Source of the DNA: Odontocerum albicorne
Taxonomy: Eukaryota > Arthropoda > Insecta > Trichoptera > Odontoceridae
Direction of reading: 5' to 3'
DNA length: 64,000 nt
NCBI GenBank assembly: GCA_949825065.1
Contig: OX463855.1
Coordinates: 41,302,301-41,366,300 of the forward strand
The notes below the pieces were generated by a model. The model saw only the letters and a list, made by a program, of their open reading frames with translations, had not been told where the DNA came from and ran no database searches. A program made the position numbers and the translations under genes. Numbering within the stretch: position 1 is the first letter of the stretch; the number at the start of each line of letters is the position of its first letter. Of the stretch, positions 10,578 through 22,600 are shown in pieces.

Positions 10578-11182
10578 TAGTATTTTGGAAATGTGAAATA
10601 TTTTAATACATATTGATTTGCATGAAGTATTTAATATTTTATTTAATGACAATTCAAAGATTTCATAGATTCTATAATTAATAAATTGTAACCTCATTGA
10701 ATCAAAATTTCACCATAAGGGAATGTGTAACATTTAAATTTTTATCAAACATTAATTTTGTGAAACTCCATGTTAGAATATATTATAATAATTTACTTTA
10801 TTATTCCACTATTTACATTAACCTTTAAGCGCCCGTGCGCAATCGAGGTAGCCCACTGCCCGAGCAATTTTTTGCGAAATATTCGCGCGACCCGTAGCTG
10901 TTATAAAAATATTTTTTTCAAATAAACACCAGACCCTTACAACTGAATTTATTGACATTTTATACGATTGATTTTCTAGCGTTGTTTGTAAAATAATTTT
11001 TCTTATTTAATCTGATGGTCAGGGGAGGCAGTGGATCTTGGATCCTCGGGGAGGATTAATCTGGTGCTCTGTGAGTGTACTGGGCTATAATGTCATAATC
11101 CGTTGGTGGGTTAATAGAGGGGTTGTTGGGTTGAGAGGCATTTTTTTATTATTAATAGTTAAGGCATTAACATTGTGCAGGT
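10578..11182. other. unassigned, possibly another TTAA-type repeat end
   Basis: TTAACCTTTAAGCGCCCG at 10818 looks like the end of a piggyBac-like repeat (TTAA followed by CC), but no matching right end was found before the next element. The rest is AT-rich, with no recognisable gene. Confidence 0.35.
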
Positions 11183-11810
11183 TTAACCTTTCCTTCCCTG
11201 TGTTGGGTATCTTCTACACGTTGCTTCTAATAACCATCAATATCTCTATAAATATAATAAATACAACGTTAAGATTTTAGGTATTCCTCCATAATATATT
11301 TACGCATTGATTTAAAAAATAATATTAATAATAATCAGAATTTATCGACTACATCGAGGTGTTTTGTAAAGATCAAAAACAAATTCGCATTTAAACGCGG
11401 CGAACGCCTCGTCTTGACGATAGGTGAATAGTATGCGGGAAGCGCGACACTATATTCGCATCTCACTCTTGCATACTAGACTGAATTGCGAGAACCTGAA
11501 TTGCCTCAACGCCGCAAGCATATGTGTAAGCGCCGGGGTATGCGACTGTATTCCGCGCCGCTAGTAGCTTCTAAGCTTGCAAATAGGTTGGACGTACGCC
11601 CGTTCCGTGAGCGGTGCCAGATAGTTTTTTAATGTTTTCAGCAAATAAATCTCAATTATTATAATTTTTAACTTCAATTATAATTAATTAAGGGGATTAT
11701 CTATGAATGTTCTTATTTTTCCGATTTAAAATCGCAAATTTTTTATTGCGTACTCACTACCCAACGCCGGAGCGCGCGTTTCATTTTTATCACCATAAGG
11801 GAAGGGTTAA
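11183..11810. mobile_element. piggyBac-like MITE, copy 1
   Basis: The element is bounded by TTAA (11183-11186, 11807-11810) with inverted ends TTAACCTTTCCTTCCCT / AAGGGAAGGGTTAA. TTAA duplication plus a CC-starting terminus is typical of piggyBac. The same 630-bp sequence is at 15413-16052, and a diverged inverted copy is at 52293-52910. The internal GC-rich tract (about 11395-11620) is non-coding. Confidence 0.8.
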
Positions 11811-11815
11811 AAACA

Positions 11816-11946
11816 TTGTAATTTGTTTTATCAAACACTGTTTATTCCACTTTTTTGTAACGGTATAACCCTACCGGTTTCAGCTCATTATCAGGGGAGC
11901 GTTACAAAAAAGTGGAATAAACAATGTTTGATAAAACAAATTACAA
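11816..11946. repeat. 47-bp near-perfect fold-back repeat
   Basis: Arms 11816-11862 and 11900-11946 match at 46 of 47 positions as reverse complements. The 37-bp loop contains CGGTATAACCCTACCG, itself a small stem-loop, and CTCATTATCAGGGGAGC. The loop sequence recurs at 31725-31775 without the same arms. Confidence 0.9.
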
Positions 11947-12148
11947 GGTATTTTTTTATAAAAAAGTGGAATAATAAAGTAAATTATTGCTAAATATTAA
12001 AAAAAAAACACATCATTAAGGTACAAAAAAGGTTTGACATAAAATAAAACTACTCAAATAACTGCTAAAACTTCTCAACAACAAGATTACTATTTCCACA
12101 GTTCCAAGCTTAAGAGATAAAGATAAAACTGGATTCCAATACATACTA

Positions 12149-13078
12149 CCATTATCAAAAAGTTTTAGGACCGGCCACCGTGTGGCGCTGTCAGTCACCC
12201 GATTGGAATTCTTTTTTTTTTGTTAGGTTACCACATCTATCATTGACACTTCCCTCCAAATTTCAGCGTCATAGATTGACATTTGTAAAAGTTACGCTGT
12301 ACTGAGTACATCTACCTTTGTGTGTGTTTTCGATTTTTTACAAGTTTGAAAATGGCATTAACTGTGCATCAACGAGTTTGCATTAAATTTTGTGTGAAAA
12401 ACGGATTTAACGGTCCGCAGATCTTGGAAATGTTGGAGAAGTGTTTTTTGGTGGCACGAACGCTTCAGAAGTGGTCGTGAGTCGGTCGAGGATGACGAAC
12501 GCAGTGGCAGTCGAAAACCGATGAAAACATCGATCAAATCAAAGAAGTGTTGGCCAAAAACCGCAAATTGCGCATTAGAGAGTTGGCAGAGGAACTGACA
12601 GATTGAACATCGTTTATGGATCCGCTCAAGAAATTTTGGTTAGTGATTTGGGCCTCAGACGTGTCGCTGCAAAACCGGTGCCGAAACACCTCAATTTCAT
12701 GCAAAAAAAAAGACCGCATTGAAATCGCGAAAGACATGATTTCCATGAGTTTTTGACCAAAAACAACACGAATACTATCCAGCAGCCTTCGAATTCACCT
12801 GACCTGGCTCCCTGCGACTTTTTCCTGTTCAACCGACTTAAAAAACTGCTTCGCGGAACGCGTTACAGCGCCCGAGAGGATGTCATGAAAAAATCGAAGA
12901 CGGCTCTGATGGACATACCGAAAATTGAGTACCAGCGGTGTTTCGAGGATTGGATCAAGTGCTGGCGTAAGTGCGTTGCAGTCGATGGGGAGTACTTTGA
13001 AGGGGGCCATATCGATTTTAATGAATAAACTTGTATTTTCGATTTTATGAATCAAGTCCTAAAACTTTTTGATCAAGG
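12149..13078 (+). mobile_element. mariner-type element, degenerate (DD41D-like?)
   Basis: The inverted ends (CCATTATCAAAAAGTTTTAG and its counterpart ending at 13078) are flanked by TA (12147-12148, 13079-13080). The transposase remnant starts at the ATG at 12353: MALTVHQRVCIKFCVKNGFN. After frameshifts come RSGRESVEDDERSG, LRIRELAEEL and SDLGLRRVAAKPVPKHLN. Then there is a jump to SPDLAPCDFFLFNRLKKLL and finally a C-terminus ending GEYFEGGHIDFNE. The first two catalytic aspartates are deleted. The EYFEGG-type C-terminus suggests the insect group often called DD41D/rosa; this assignment is tentative. Confidence 0.85.
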
Positions 13079-14489
13079 TAGTGATTGTTTAATAAATAAC
13101 TAAAAGCAAACGTCTTTTGTTCCTTGCAATTCCTACGATTACTTTAATCCTTTCTCTGCCTGTTATAATAAATAAAAAGTTGATAACTGATGGTTTGTTG
13201 ACCGTTGACATTCTGTTATGTTTTATGAAACATGTTGACTTTCTGTTATGTTTTTTTATAAAATCCATCATTCTTTTTACTGTCTTAAAAATTAATTGTC
13301 CACTATACTAAGAAATGTTAACCATATAATATGCAATGCACAAATTTCCTTTAATTCAATACATACAACACAAATTTCATTGATATATAATGGAAAGATA
13401 ACCACTAATGTAAAAGGAATACATGTTTATGCTATATTAACAAAGATTTGAAATATAAAAAGTCAAAGAATTATTAAATTTGCGTCAAACTTCACAATTT
13501 AAAATAAATTTTTATGACACACAAGATAAATAGTATCAAAAAATATTGCGACACAAATAACTAATAAATAATGGAGAATCCACTTTAAAAACTAGCAACT
13601 GATGCGCCAACCCTAGTCACATATAACACCTGTCAAATGGTCACTTCTAACACCTGTCAAACGAAAAATCTGTCGGAAATCATCTTAACGAGTGGACATT
13701 CATAATCTTCTACAGAGATGGCAGTATCTGTACTTATTGTAAAATATAGCATAACCATATATTAAATTGGTAATATACATACGTGCTAAGCACAATAATA
13801 CGAACATGGGTATAACCGTGCTTGGCCTATGCGGAATGAATTAATTATGTGGATAATCCTGTACTTGGCATTGAAACGTGGACAGTATTAATTGATAGGT
13901 TTTGTTTATGTCTTAAGCATAAAGGTAAACGAAGTGGATTTGTTTTCCAAATGGGAGGAGAGTGGTCACAGAACGATGATAATTTGAAAGAACAATCGCG
14001 AAACATTCAAATGTTTTTAATAGATATTAAGAGCTAGAAATACATTACTGTTTAAAACAACACATTTTCAACATTTTTATGTACACAGATATTATTTATA
14101 TCAGATTACAACTTAATTCATTCTTATTATGGCTACTAGCAATGTGAAACACATATTACACTCCTCCCATACCCCCCCCCCACGCCGTCTAGTTCGATTC
14201 ACGATTCACGGACAGTATTAAGCTCTGTCGTACAACATCTACACAGAACTTTAAATATAAAACAATACAAACACGTGATTTAAGCTGTCAACATTCGCGT
14301 GTGCTTTTTACACTATGAACACAAACACACACTCAAATAATGAGTTCTCAACTCCTCAGTTCACGCACTCCCGAAACAATAGCAGAAATTCATGACGCGG
14401 ATATTGGATACGAAGATCTAAATGGACGGGCCCGTGCGCACGGTTGCGGGTCCATATTTACTTTTAATTTATCTTCTGCCACGAGTAAC
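13079..14489. other. unassigned AT-rich region
   Basis: The region is mostly AT-rich with no element ends recognised. A weak open stretch at 13849-14037 (starting GTG, containing GIETWTVLIDRFCLCLKHKG) has no recognisable family and no ATG. A C-run lies at 14173-14182, and a short direct repeat, ACACCTGTCAAA, at 13627-13662. Confidence 0.45.
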
Positions 14490-15130
14490 TGAAACAAAAA
14501 GAACAATCCAATTATTTCTTTATTTATTTATTTTAACACATGACAAATATACATAATTTGCGAAAAAACAACAGGTAATTTAATTTAGACATACAATTTT
14601 AATGGCCTTACATTTGTCGTATCCCCAGTAAATTAGGCTTTTGCCTGTATCTCACTGAGGATATTTAGCATGAAAAAATAAATCGATACTTCTTTCAGAT
14701 TTTTGATTACACAAAAACAAAACCCCGTTGCACATTCTCATCAACCTGACACACAGTGACACTCAATTACAACTGGAAACATCATCGAGCGAAATCAAAC
14801 TCCTCACACATCATCACTCCAGAAAGACCAAAAATGTTCATCCCATAATATAGTATACCGCACACAATCATAAAAACAAAAATATACAGAAATACAAATA
14901 TAAAACAACAAAAAGAAACCCACACTCAAGAGTCCACACAAATCTCTTCCACACGTCATTCATCCTGAAAGTCCAAGTACTCAAAATCCTGTCGCAATAA
15001 CAACCACGCTCCGATCGACTGTCTAAATGGTTTTCCTCCCTTTACCTTTATTGAATTCGGCACGCCATTGTATGTCATGGGAGCCAAAAAGCATATTGCC
15101 TTTAGGCAAAAGAGGTTAAATCAGCCTCTT
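14490..15130 (-). repeat. dispersed repeat family D, copy 1
   Basis: The segment around TTTGTCGTATCCCCAGTAAA, CTGTATCTCACTGAGGATAT and CACATCATCACTCCAGAAAG recurs in the opposite orientation at 58215-58830 and, diverged, at 60310-60760. It is non-coding and AT-rich. It could be the 3' region of a non-LTR element, but no tail or ends allow a class to be named. Confidence 0.65.
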
Positions 15131-15261
15131 TAAATAGGTTAAGTATTTTGAATTCTTACATACTCGGTTTGATGGATAAACTTAAATCATGGCTACATTG
15201 ATTAAGCTCGTACAATGCCCATCGGTGACCTTTGTGACATTAGACTTTCCAAAAGGAAGGT

Positions 15262-15358
15262 CATGTCACAATCTTCTTCTTCTCAGTGTCATGTCAGGTC
15301 CCCCCAACGTTGAATATCACCTGAGAGTAGGCATCTTTGTCCCCGGCAGCCCAAAAAA
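15262..15358 (-). mobile_element. LINE family R 3' tail fragment
   Basis: On the minus strand this matches the extreme 3' end seen at 6700-6780 and 40520-40610 (GGACAAAGATGCC, GGTGATATTCAACGTTGGGG) and ends in the same AAG-rich tail (CTTCTTCTTCTC on the plus strand). It is about 95 bp, consistent with strong 5' truncation. Confidence 0.75.
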
Positions 15359-15412
15359 GTAAAGTACCGTCACAATGAGGTGTAACATTTGTTAGTTTGA
15401 GCCAAAAGTATT

Positions 15413-16052
15413 TTAACCTTTCCTTCCCTGTGTTGGGTATCTTCTACACGTTGCTTCTAATAACCATCAATATCTCTATAAATATAATAAATACAAGGTT
15501 AAGATTTTAGGCATTCCTCCATAATATATTTACGCATTGATTTAAAAAATAATATTAATAATAATCAGAATTTATCGACTACATCGAGGTGTTTTGTAAA
15601 GATCGAAAACAAATTCGCATTTAAACGCGGCGAGTGCCTCGTCTTGACGATAGGTGAATAGTATGCGGGAAGCGCGACACTATATTCGCATCTCACTCTT
15701 GCATACTAGACTGAATTGCGAGAACCTGAATTGTCTCAACGTCGCAAGCATTAAGCGTAAGCGCCGGGGTATGCGACTGACGTTCCGCGCCACTAGTAGC
15801 TTCTAAGCTTGCAAATAGTTTAGACGTACGCCCGTTCCGTGAGCGTTTTTTAATGTTTTCAGATGGTTTTTTAATGTTTTCAGCAAATAAATTTCAATTA
15901 TTATAATTTTTAACTTCAATTATAATTAATTAAGGGGATTATCTATGAATGATCTTATTTTTCCGATTTAAAATCGCTAATTTTTTATTGCGTACTCACT
16001 ACCCAACACCGGATCACGCGTATTATTTTTATCACCGTAAGGGAAGGGTTAA
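15413..16052. mobile_element. piggyBac-like MITE, copy 2
   Basis: The element is bounded by TTAA (15413-15416, 16049-16052) and runs nearly base for base with 11183-11810. There is an extra 16-20 bp around 15846-15866 from a local duplication of TTTTTTAATGTTTTCAG. It is non-coding. Confidence 0.82.
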
Positions 16053-16179
16053 ATGAGATTTTTAAATATAAAATTTTAAATTCATCACTTTATTCCATAT
16101 TCTGTCATGTATTGTCATCCCATGTATTTTGTTCAGTACATGCACTTCTACAGCATTTAATCGACTCCTTTCAGTCTTT

Positions 16180-16500
16180 TTTTTCATATTCATGCTCCTC
16201 TCTCACACATCAATGTTGGCACTTAAATACTGTTGTGGACTATCTTAATAGTTTTTGATACTGTTTGAGTATACATGTTTTAGTGCCTTCATTGTCCCTG
16301 TTTTCTATCGCTACACGCAGTTCGATATCTCTCATCACTCTACAATCATTTGAGAAAATACTACCTAAATAACAGAATTCTCCGACCTGCTTTAATCCTT
16401 CATTACGCTTTTCTACCACAATGACTTTGGATTTCGCAGCATTCATTCTCATATCATTTCCTTTACATCTCTCATGTAATTTACTTAAATAAGTACGGAA
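16180..16500 (-). pseudogene. LINE family W reverse-transcriptase fragment
   Basis: The minus strand reads MRMNAAKSKVIVVEKRNEGL and then VGEFCYLGSIFSNDCRVMRD. This is the post-catalytic segment of a non-LTR retrotransposon reverse transcriptase (the YLGS motif region). It lies 60-380 bp downstream of the Pellino stop on the same strand, so it may be part of that gene's 3' untranslated region. Other fragments of the family lie at 38600-39870, 49500-50136, 52190-53222, 53640-54680 and 43806-44225. Confidence 0.75.
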
Positions 16501-16557
16501 AATAATGAACCTTCTATTCCTAAAACAATTGGCGAAGGTGTGGGTGTTGAGCGATGC

Positions 16558-16684
16558 TCAATCCAAGTTGTCCTGGAAGATGAGGCGCACATATCCAGGG
16601 TTGTCCACCAGCGGTGTGGCACAGAACGGGCAGATGGCGCGGAAGTCACTGGTTCCGTGTGGCACTGCTACATTGGCCCAGTAT
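16558..16684 (-). CDS. Pli: Pellino last coding exon (RING C-terminus and stop)
   Basis: The acceptor TGTTCCAG precedes position 16684. The exon completes a split Lys codon and continues YWANVAVPHGTSDFRAICPF, then CATPLV..GYVRLIFQDNLD and TGA (16560-16558). CPFC supplies the last Cys pair of the RING-like domain. The LIFQ..LD ending is the conserved Pellino C-terminus. Confidence 0.95.
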
Positions 16685-19600
16685 CTGGAACAGTCAAAGG
16701 CAATATCAAGTAGATGGATAAAAAAAAACAATATGATAAACTAGACCTATTTTTTGTCAACATACAATATTTCCTTTTTATCCAGGGCTTTAAATTAATC
16801 ACCAGGTGTTGTGTTGAGGGTATCTTTACACCTCAAACACTTGTTATAGGCAATATTCCCTTTTTATCCAGGGTTTCAATTAATCACCAGGTGTTGTGTT
16901 GAGGGTATCTTTACACCTCAAACACTTGTTATAGGCAATATTCCCTTTTTATCCAGGGTTTCAATTAATCACCAGGTGTTGTGTTGAGGGTATCTTTACA
17001 CCTCAAACACTTGTTATAGGCAATATTCCCTTTTTATCCAGGGCTTTCAATTAATCACCAGGTGTTGTGTTGAGGGTATCTTTACACCTCAAACACTTGT
17101 TATAGGCAATATTTCCTTTTTATCCAGGGCTTTCAATTAATCACCAGGTGTTGTGTTGAGGGTATCTTTACACCTCAAACACTTGTTATAGGCAATATTT
17201 CCTTTTTATCCAGGGTTTCAATTAATCACCAGGTGTTGTGTTGAGGGTATCTTTACACCTCAAACACTTGTTATAGGCAATATTTTGTTTTTATCCAGGG
17301 CTTTCAATTAATCACCAGGTGTTGTGTTGAGGGTATCTTTACACCTCAAACACTTGTTATAGGCAATATTTCCTTTTTATCCAGGGTTTCAATTAATCAC
17401 CAGGTGCTGTGTTGAGGGTATCTTTACACCTCAAACACTTGTTATAGGCAATATTTCCTTTTTATCCAGGGTTTCAATTAATCACCAGGTGTTGTGTTGA
17501 GGGTATCTTTACACCTCAAACACTTGTTATAGGTAATATTTCCTTTTTATCCAGGGTTTCAATTAATCACCAGGTGTTGTGTTGAGGGTATCTTTACACC
17601 TCAAACACTTGTTATAGGCAATATTTCCTTTTTATCCAGGGCTTTCAATTAATCACCAGGTGTTGTGTTGAGGGTATCTTTACACCTCAAACTCTTGTTA
17701 TAGGCAATATTCCCTTTTTATCCAGGGCTTTCAATTAATCACCAGGTGTTGTGTTGAGGGTATCTTTACACCTCAAACACTTGTTATAGGCAATATTTCC
17801 TTTTTATCCAGGGCTTTCAATTAATCACCAGGTGTTGTGTTGAGGGTATCTTTACACCTCAAACACTTGTTATAGGCAATATTTTTTTTTGGATAAAGTA
17901 ATCATTACACATTTGCCAAAGGCTATACTATATAACACATCGATCAATAAGTCCCGGGACTAACGTGTGTGTCAAATGTGCTTTACAATGTTCATAATGG
18001 TGATATAAGAAGATGGTATCCACTCTAGAAGGCGGATTACACTGACAATACCAAATCAAGGCTTTGATCGAGAGTAACAAGCATTTTACTATATGATTGC
18101 TGATACTGAAAATATCGAAAACCCCCGTCCACGTGCATTCGGTGCAATTTCGCATTTGAATTTGACTTAAAAATACGACATTACTTTCCGGACAACCTAC
18201 TAAAATTTTGATTATGTTAATGCTCTTTTATATTTTTCGACAAGAAATTGATATAAATTTTAGGGACCATTTTGTGAAAGCAGTTTTTTTGTGGCAAAAC
18301 TGTAATGGTGCCCAATTGCAATGTTTTGCATTAACTCTTTTAGCGGCAAATAAACATTGCATAATCATTTCTGGATTGGACTGAAAATAAATTAATGCTA
18401 TTTGAGATAGTTGATGATGATATGGAAATCTTAAAACAGGGAGATCAACACAAGTATGTACAAGCAAAGTAAATGGATAATATACTTAAAACAGGGAGAT
18501 CAACACAAGTATGTACAAGCAAAGTAAATGGATAATATACTTAAAACAGGGAGATCAACACAAGTATGTACAAGCAAAGTAAATGGATAATATACTTAAA
18601 AAAGGAAGATCAACACAAGTATGTAAAGCAAAGTAAATGGATAATATACTGGAATAAAAACTATTTAAATAGCATTAGTCTATGTACGAGGCGTATCCAG
18701 AAAGTAAGTGTACTGAGGCTCTCACGACCGGATGGATTTTATTTTCGACATGTTGGCTACACTTCCGTGTAGCCTGACCCTTCCCCTCCGCAACGAGACC
18801 AGCTCGAGGTCAGTACGTTGAGAAGTGTCGACGCGACAACACGTTTCATGAAAAATGTCAATCCAATCTCCCGCCAAGTGCGAAATACGCGGCGTCATCC
18901 GTTATCTCGTTTGGAAGGGAAAACCTCCGGTTGAGGTTTATAATGAGGTAAAAACTGCATATGGTGATAAAGCTATGAATCGTACGAGTGTGTACAAGTG
19001 GTGTCGCGAGTTTAAAAATGGTCGTACGTCTGTGCATGATGATCAGAGGAGCGGAAGACCTTCAATTGTGACTGACGAAATTGTGGAAACAATCGAAAAT
19101 GCGCTCCGTGACGATCGCAGATTGACTGTGGATGAACTTTCTGCGATGTTTCCGAAAATCTCTAGATCTCTACTACACGAAACCATCACAGAAACCCTTG
19201 GATATCGGAAACTGTCCGCGAGGAGGGTCCTAAAACAGCTGACAGACCAACACAAGTTGAATCGAGTGGAGGCCGGGCAAGTTTTTGAGGCGCTGCAAAC
19301 TCCATGGAGATGAATTTCTCCGCTCCATCGTTACTGGAGATGAAACTTGGGTTGCACACTACACGCCTGAAACCAAAAGGCAGTCTCAACAGTGGCGTCA
19401 CACCTCTTCACCCTCCGCCAAAAAGTTCAAAACCACAATTTCAGCCAAGAAAATCATGGCATCCGTGTTTTGGGACTGTCAAGGCATAATTTTAATTGAA
19501 TATATGCCTCAAGGGGAGACCATCAACTCTGCAAGATACTGTGAGACCCTAAAAACACTGTGGAGGGCGATTCAGAACAAGAGGAGAGGCATGCTGACAA

Positions 19601-22600
19601 AGGGAGTCTGCCTGCTGCACGACAATGCCAGACCACACACGGCCAACGCCACGAAGGAACTGCTCGCCTCGTTAAAATGGGATGTCCTGAACCATCCCGC
19701 GCATTCCCCTGACCTAGCACCTTCAGATTACTATCTCTTTACCTCCCTGAAGCTGCACATGGGTGGAAAAAGGTTTTCAACCGACGAGGAGGTAAAGGAG
19801 GAGGTGGAGAAGTGGACGGAGGGGTTGGCGGGAAACTACTTCGAGGAAGGCATCAAAAAGTTGATACCCCGCTTCACCACCTGCATTGAGAGGAATGGCG
19901 ACTATGTCGAAAAATAGCTTACATATGTACTACGGTAACCACGTAATTTTTTTGTTTAAATAAAAAAAATTGTAACCTACAAAAATTCAGTACACTTACT
20001 TTCTGGATATGCCTCGTATTATAAATAATCTAGAGACAATTTAAAACACATGTAAAGACATGCATAAATTATATGCAAATACTACATTTTATATAAGGGA
20101 GTCTTGAAACTAATCTCCCACGAATACTGAGGGATGAATGTGCAATGATGAACGAAAAAAAATCTGTTTCGAATTATAGACACTTTTCGAGTTACGACAC
20201 CTGGCATAAAACTAAATGTCTTGTAAGTCCAAGCAAGGATGATAGTGTAGGATTAAGTAAGATATTGGACTAACTTGACCGTCTTCTCGGTGGCCATGTG
20301 GCCGCAGGGATTAAAGGCGAAGGTGGGCGGGCCGCTGTCCACGTAGAAAGCGGGCTCTAGCCCCATGCACACGCGCACTACGGGGCCTGCCTCCAGGCAC
20401 ATGGGGCACTGTCGCGCTCCTGACTCCTTATCCCGGCCCCAGTCATGATGCCCTACAATCATATAACAACACCGTGTCACACCAACTATTGAAGAAACTG
20501 AATAAGATAATAATTCAAAACAGTATAGTATAATAAATTTAAATAAAAAAATGATATCTTTCTTCAATTTTTTAATAACCGCAGACATGTTTCGATCCTT
20601 CTTGGACATCTTCAATTATCTTGTGAATTTATTGTAGTCCTGGAGATTAGCACCTGATTTATGCACATTTTCGAAGTTTTGCATTATTAAAGATACCAAA
20701 ATACTAATGTAGTAAACTCAACCCACCATTGAATGCTTGTCAAAACATTGATTTTGTGGTAAAGTCACATTGCAGTCAAGGGCGTGCCCCAACAAAAACA
20801 ATTTGAAATATAGATTTTTTTGAAACCCAATTAGTGACATTAATCATTAATGGGTATAGTTTTAGTGTTCTTTTCATATAAATTATTTAAAAAAAATTAT
20901 TTTACCTGTAATAATTTTACAACTGAGAAAATTAATTTGTCAGAAACTTTGAATCGTAGATTATAATAACATAATCAAGTGCACGACCAAATAAAAACCA
21001 GTGATATTATCATATTTATACTACGCGTGCAAACATAGACAACTTAATCTGCGTAAACAAGTGACCATGTCAAAATTAAATATGTGGCAAATGTAGTATT
21101 TTCTTTATAATTCGTACGCGTTGGCTACCTATAAAAAATATTACATACTTATTTTACAATTAAATATATTATACCTTAATTCGTAAGAAGCGTAAGAAAA
21201 AAAATGGTGATGTTCCCAGTAGTTAGGAAGTGCCGCGTAAATAAATTTTTATTTTTTTATTTGGTCCCCTGTATTTCGAATTAATGTACTTTTACTTTAC
21301 AAGTATATAATTGAAAATTGCTTTAGAATAGAACACGACTCACCCTGCACGTGGCCGCACTTGAGGTACACGTAGGGCTGGTTGAGCTGGTCCAGGGAGT
21401 GCGCGGCGGCTGGCTTGCGCGGGATGACAAGTGTGTTCAGGCCCACAGGGCACTGCGGTCTACCAGCGTTTATTTCGTCAACTAATTTTTCTAGATCTCG
21501 TTTTGTCTGAAACAATGATAAATAAAAAAATATACATTTCACTATATAAAAAATAATCCTCACCAGCTTTCCTATTCAACGAATATTGACTACCTCTCTC
21601 TCTCTGGTTGGAACTCAACTAAATCACCAGACATGCAGATTTTTGTCAGAGAGTACGGGGACAGGAGACAAGATTTTTCGAAATGAAGAAAATATTAAGG
21701 AAGCTGTGCCGACTACTGCACCACTACAAATCATTAATTTATTTTTCTAGACCATACGTTATAGATTGTGGCGCGTGCTTCCAGTAGGAGGCAACAGAGA
21801 TCGCCCGCCCTACCATTCGCATCAATCAGGTCCTGTCCAGAGCATGTAGCCCCGATATTCGGACACACTAGCAGGTGTTGTGAGTCCTGTTTATCCATAC
21901 AATCACATTCGGTGCTACTTTCTAGACCACACGTTATAGATTGTGGCGCGTGCTTCCAGTAGGAGGCAACAGAGATGGCCCGCCCTACCATTCGCATCAA
22001 TCAGGTCCTGTCCAGAGCATGTAGCCCCGATATTCGGACACACTAGCAGGTGTTGTGAGTCCTGTTTATCCATACAATCACATTCGGTGCTACTTTCTAG
22101 ACCACACGTTATAGATTGTGGCGCGTGCTTCCAGTAGGAGGCAACAGAGATGGCCCGCCCTACCATTCGCATCAATCAGGTCCTGTCCAGAGCATGTAGC
22201 CCCGATATTCGGACACACTAGCAGGTGTTGTGAGTCCTGTTTATCCACACAATCACATTCAGTGCTACTTTCGTTCAAGAAACCCCATCTCTACATATTC
22301 ACCTTGCATCTGTCAGCCTTACTCGAAGTCTATTCAGGGATCTCCAAATAGACCAAGGCCAAGTTGATCTCCAGGTGCCATCTTGTCCAAGAGTTCTATC
22401 CAGATATCAGGTGTGTTTCTCAACATTTTTATGATCACATTTACTTTGCCTCCATTAAGCTAACCTTCGGGTTTAGAATCACTGAGGTAGAACATCACAC
22501 ACATTGTCTATACATGAAGGCAAAACTACTACGAGTATGAACGTTTGGAAACCTTCTGGAATCCAACCCAAACATTCCTGGTTGTAAGATGAACCTTCTA

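Larger units (their letters stand above)
16685..20274 (-). other. Pellino intron (3.6 kb) with satellite and mariner insertions
   Basis: This is the intron between the last two coding exons. In plus-strand order it holds an 85/86-bp satellite (16765-17883), a mariner-end fragment (17935-18195), a 55-bp tandem repeat (18431-18652) and a near full-length mariner (18687-20016). The donor is GTTAGT at 20274-20269. No other coding exon is seen inside it. Confidence 0.85.

Noticed and set aside
13849..14037. A small gene of 62 codons
   Set aside because: It begins at GTG, has no recognisable family, and lies in AT-rich repeat-type DNA.
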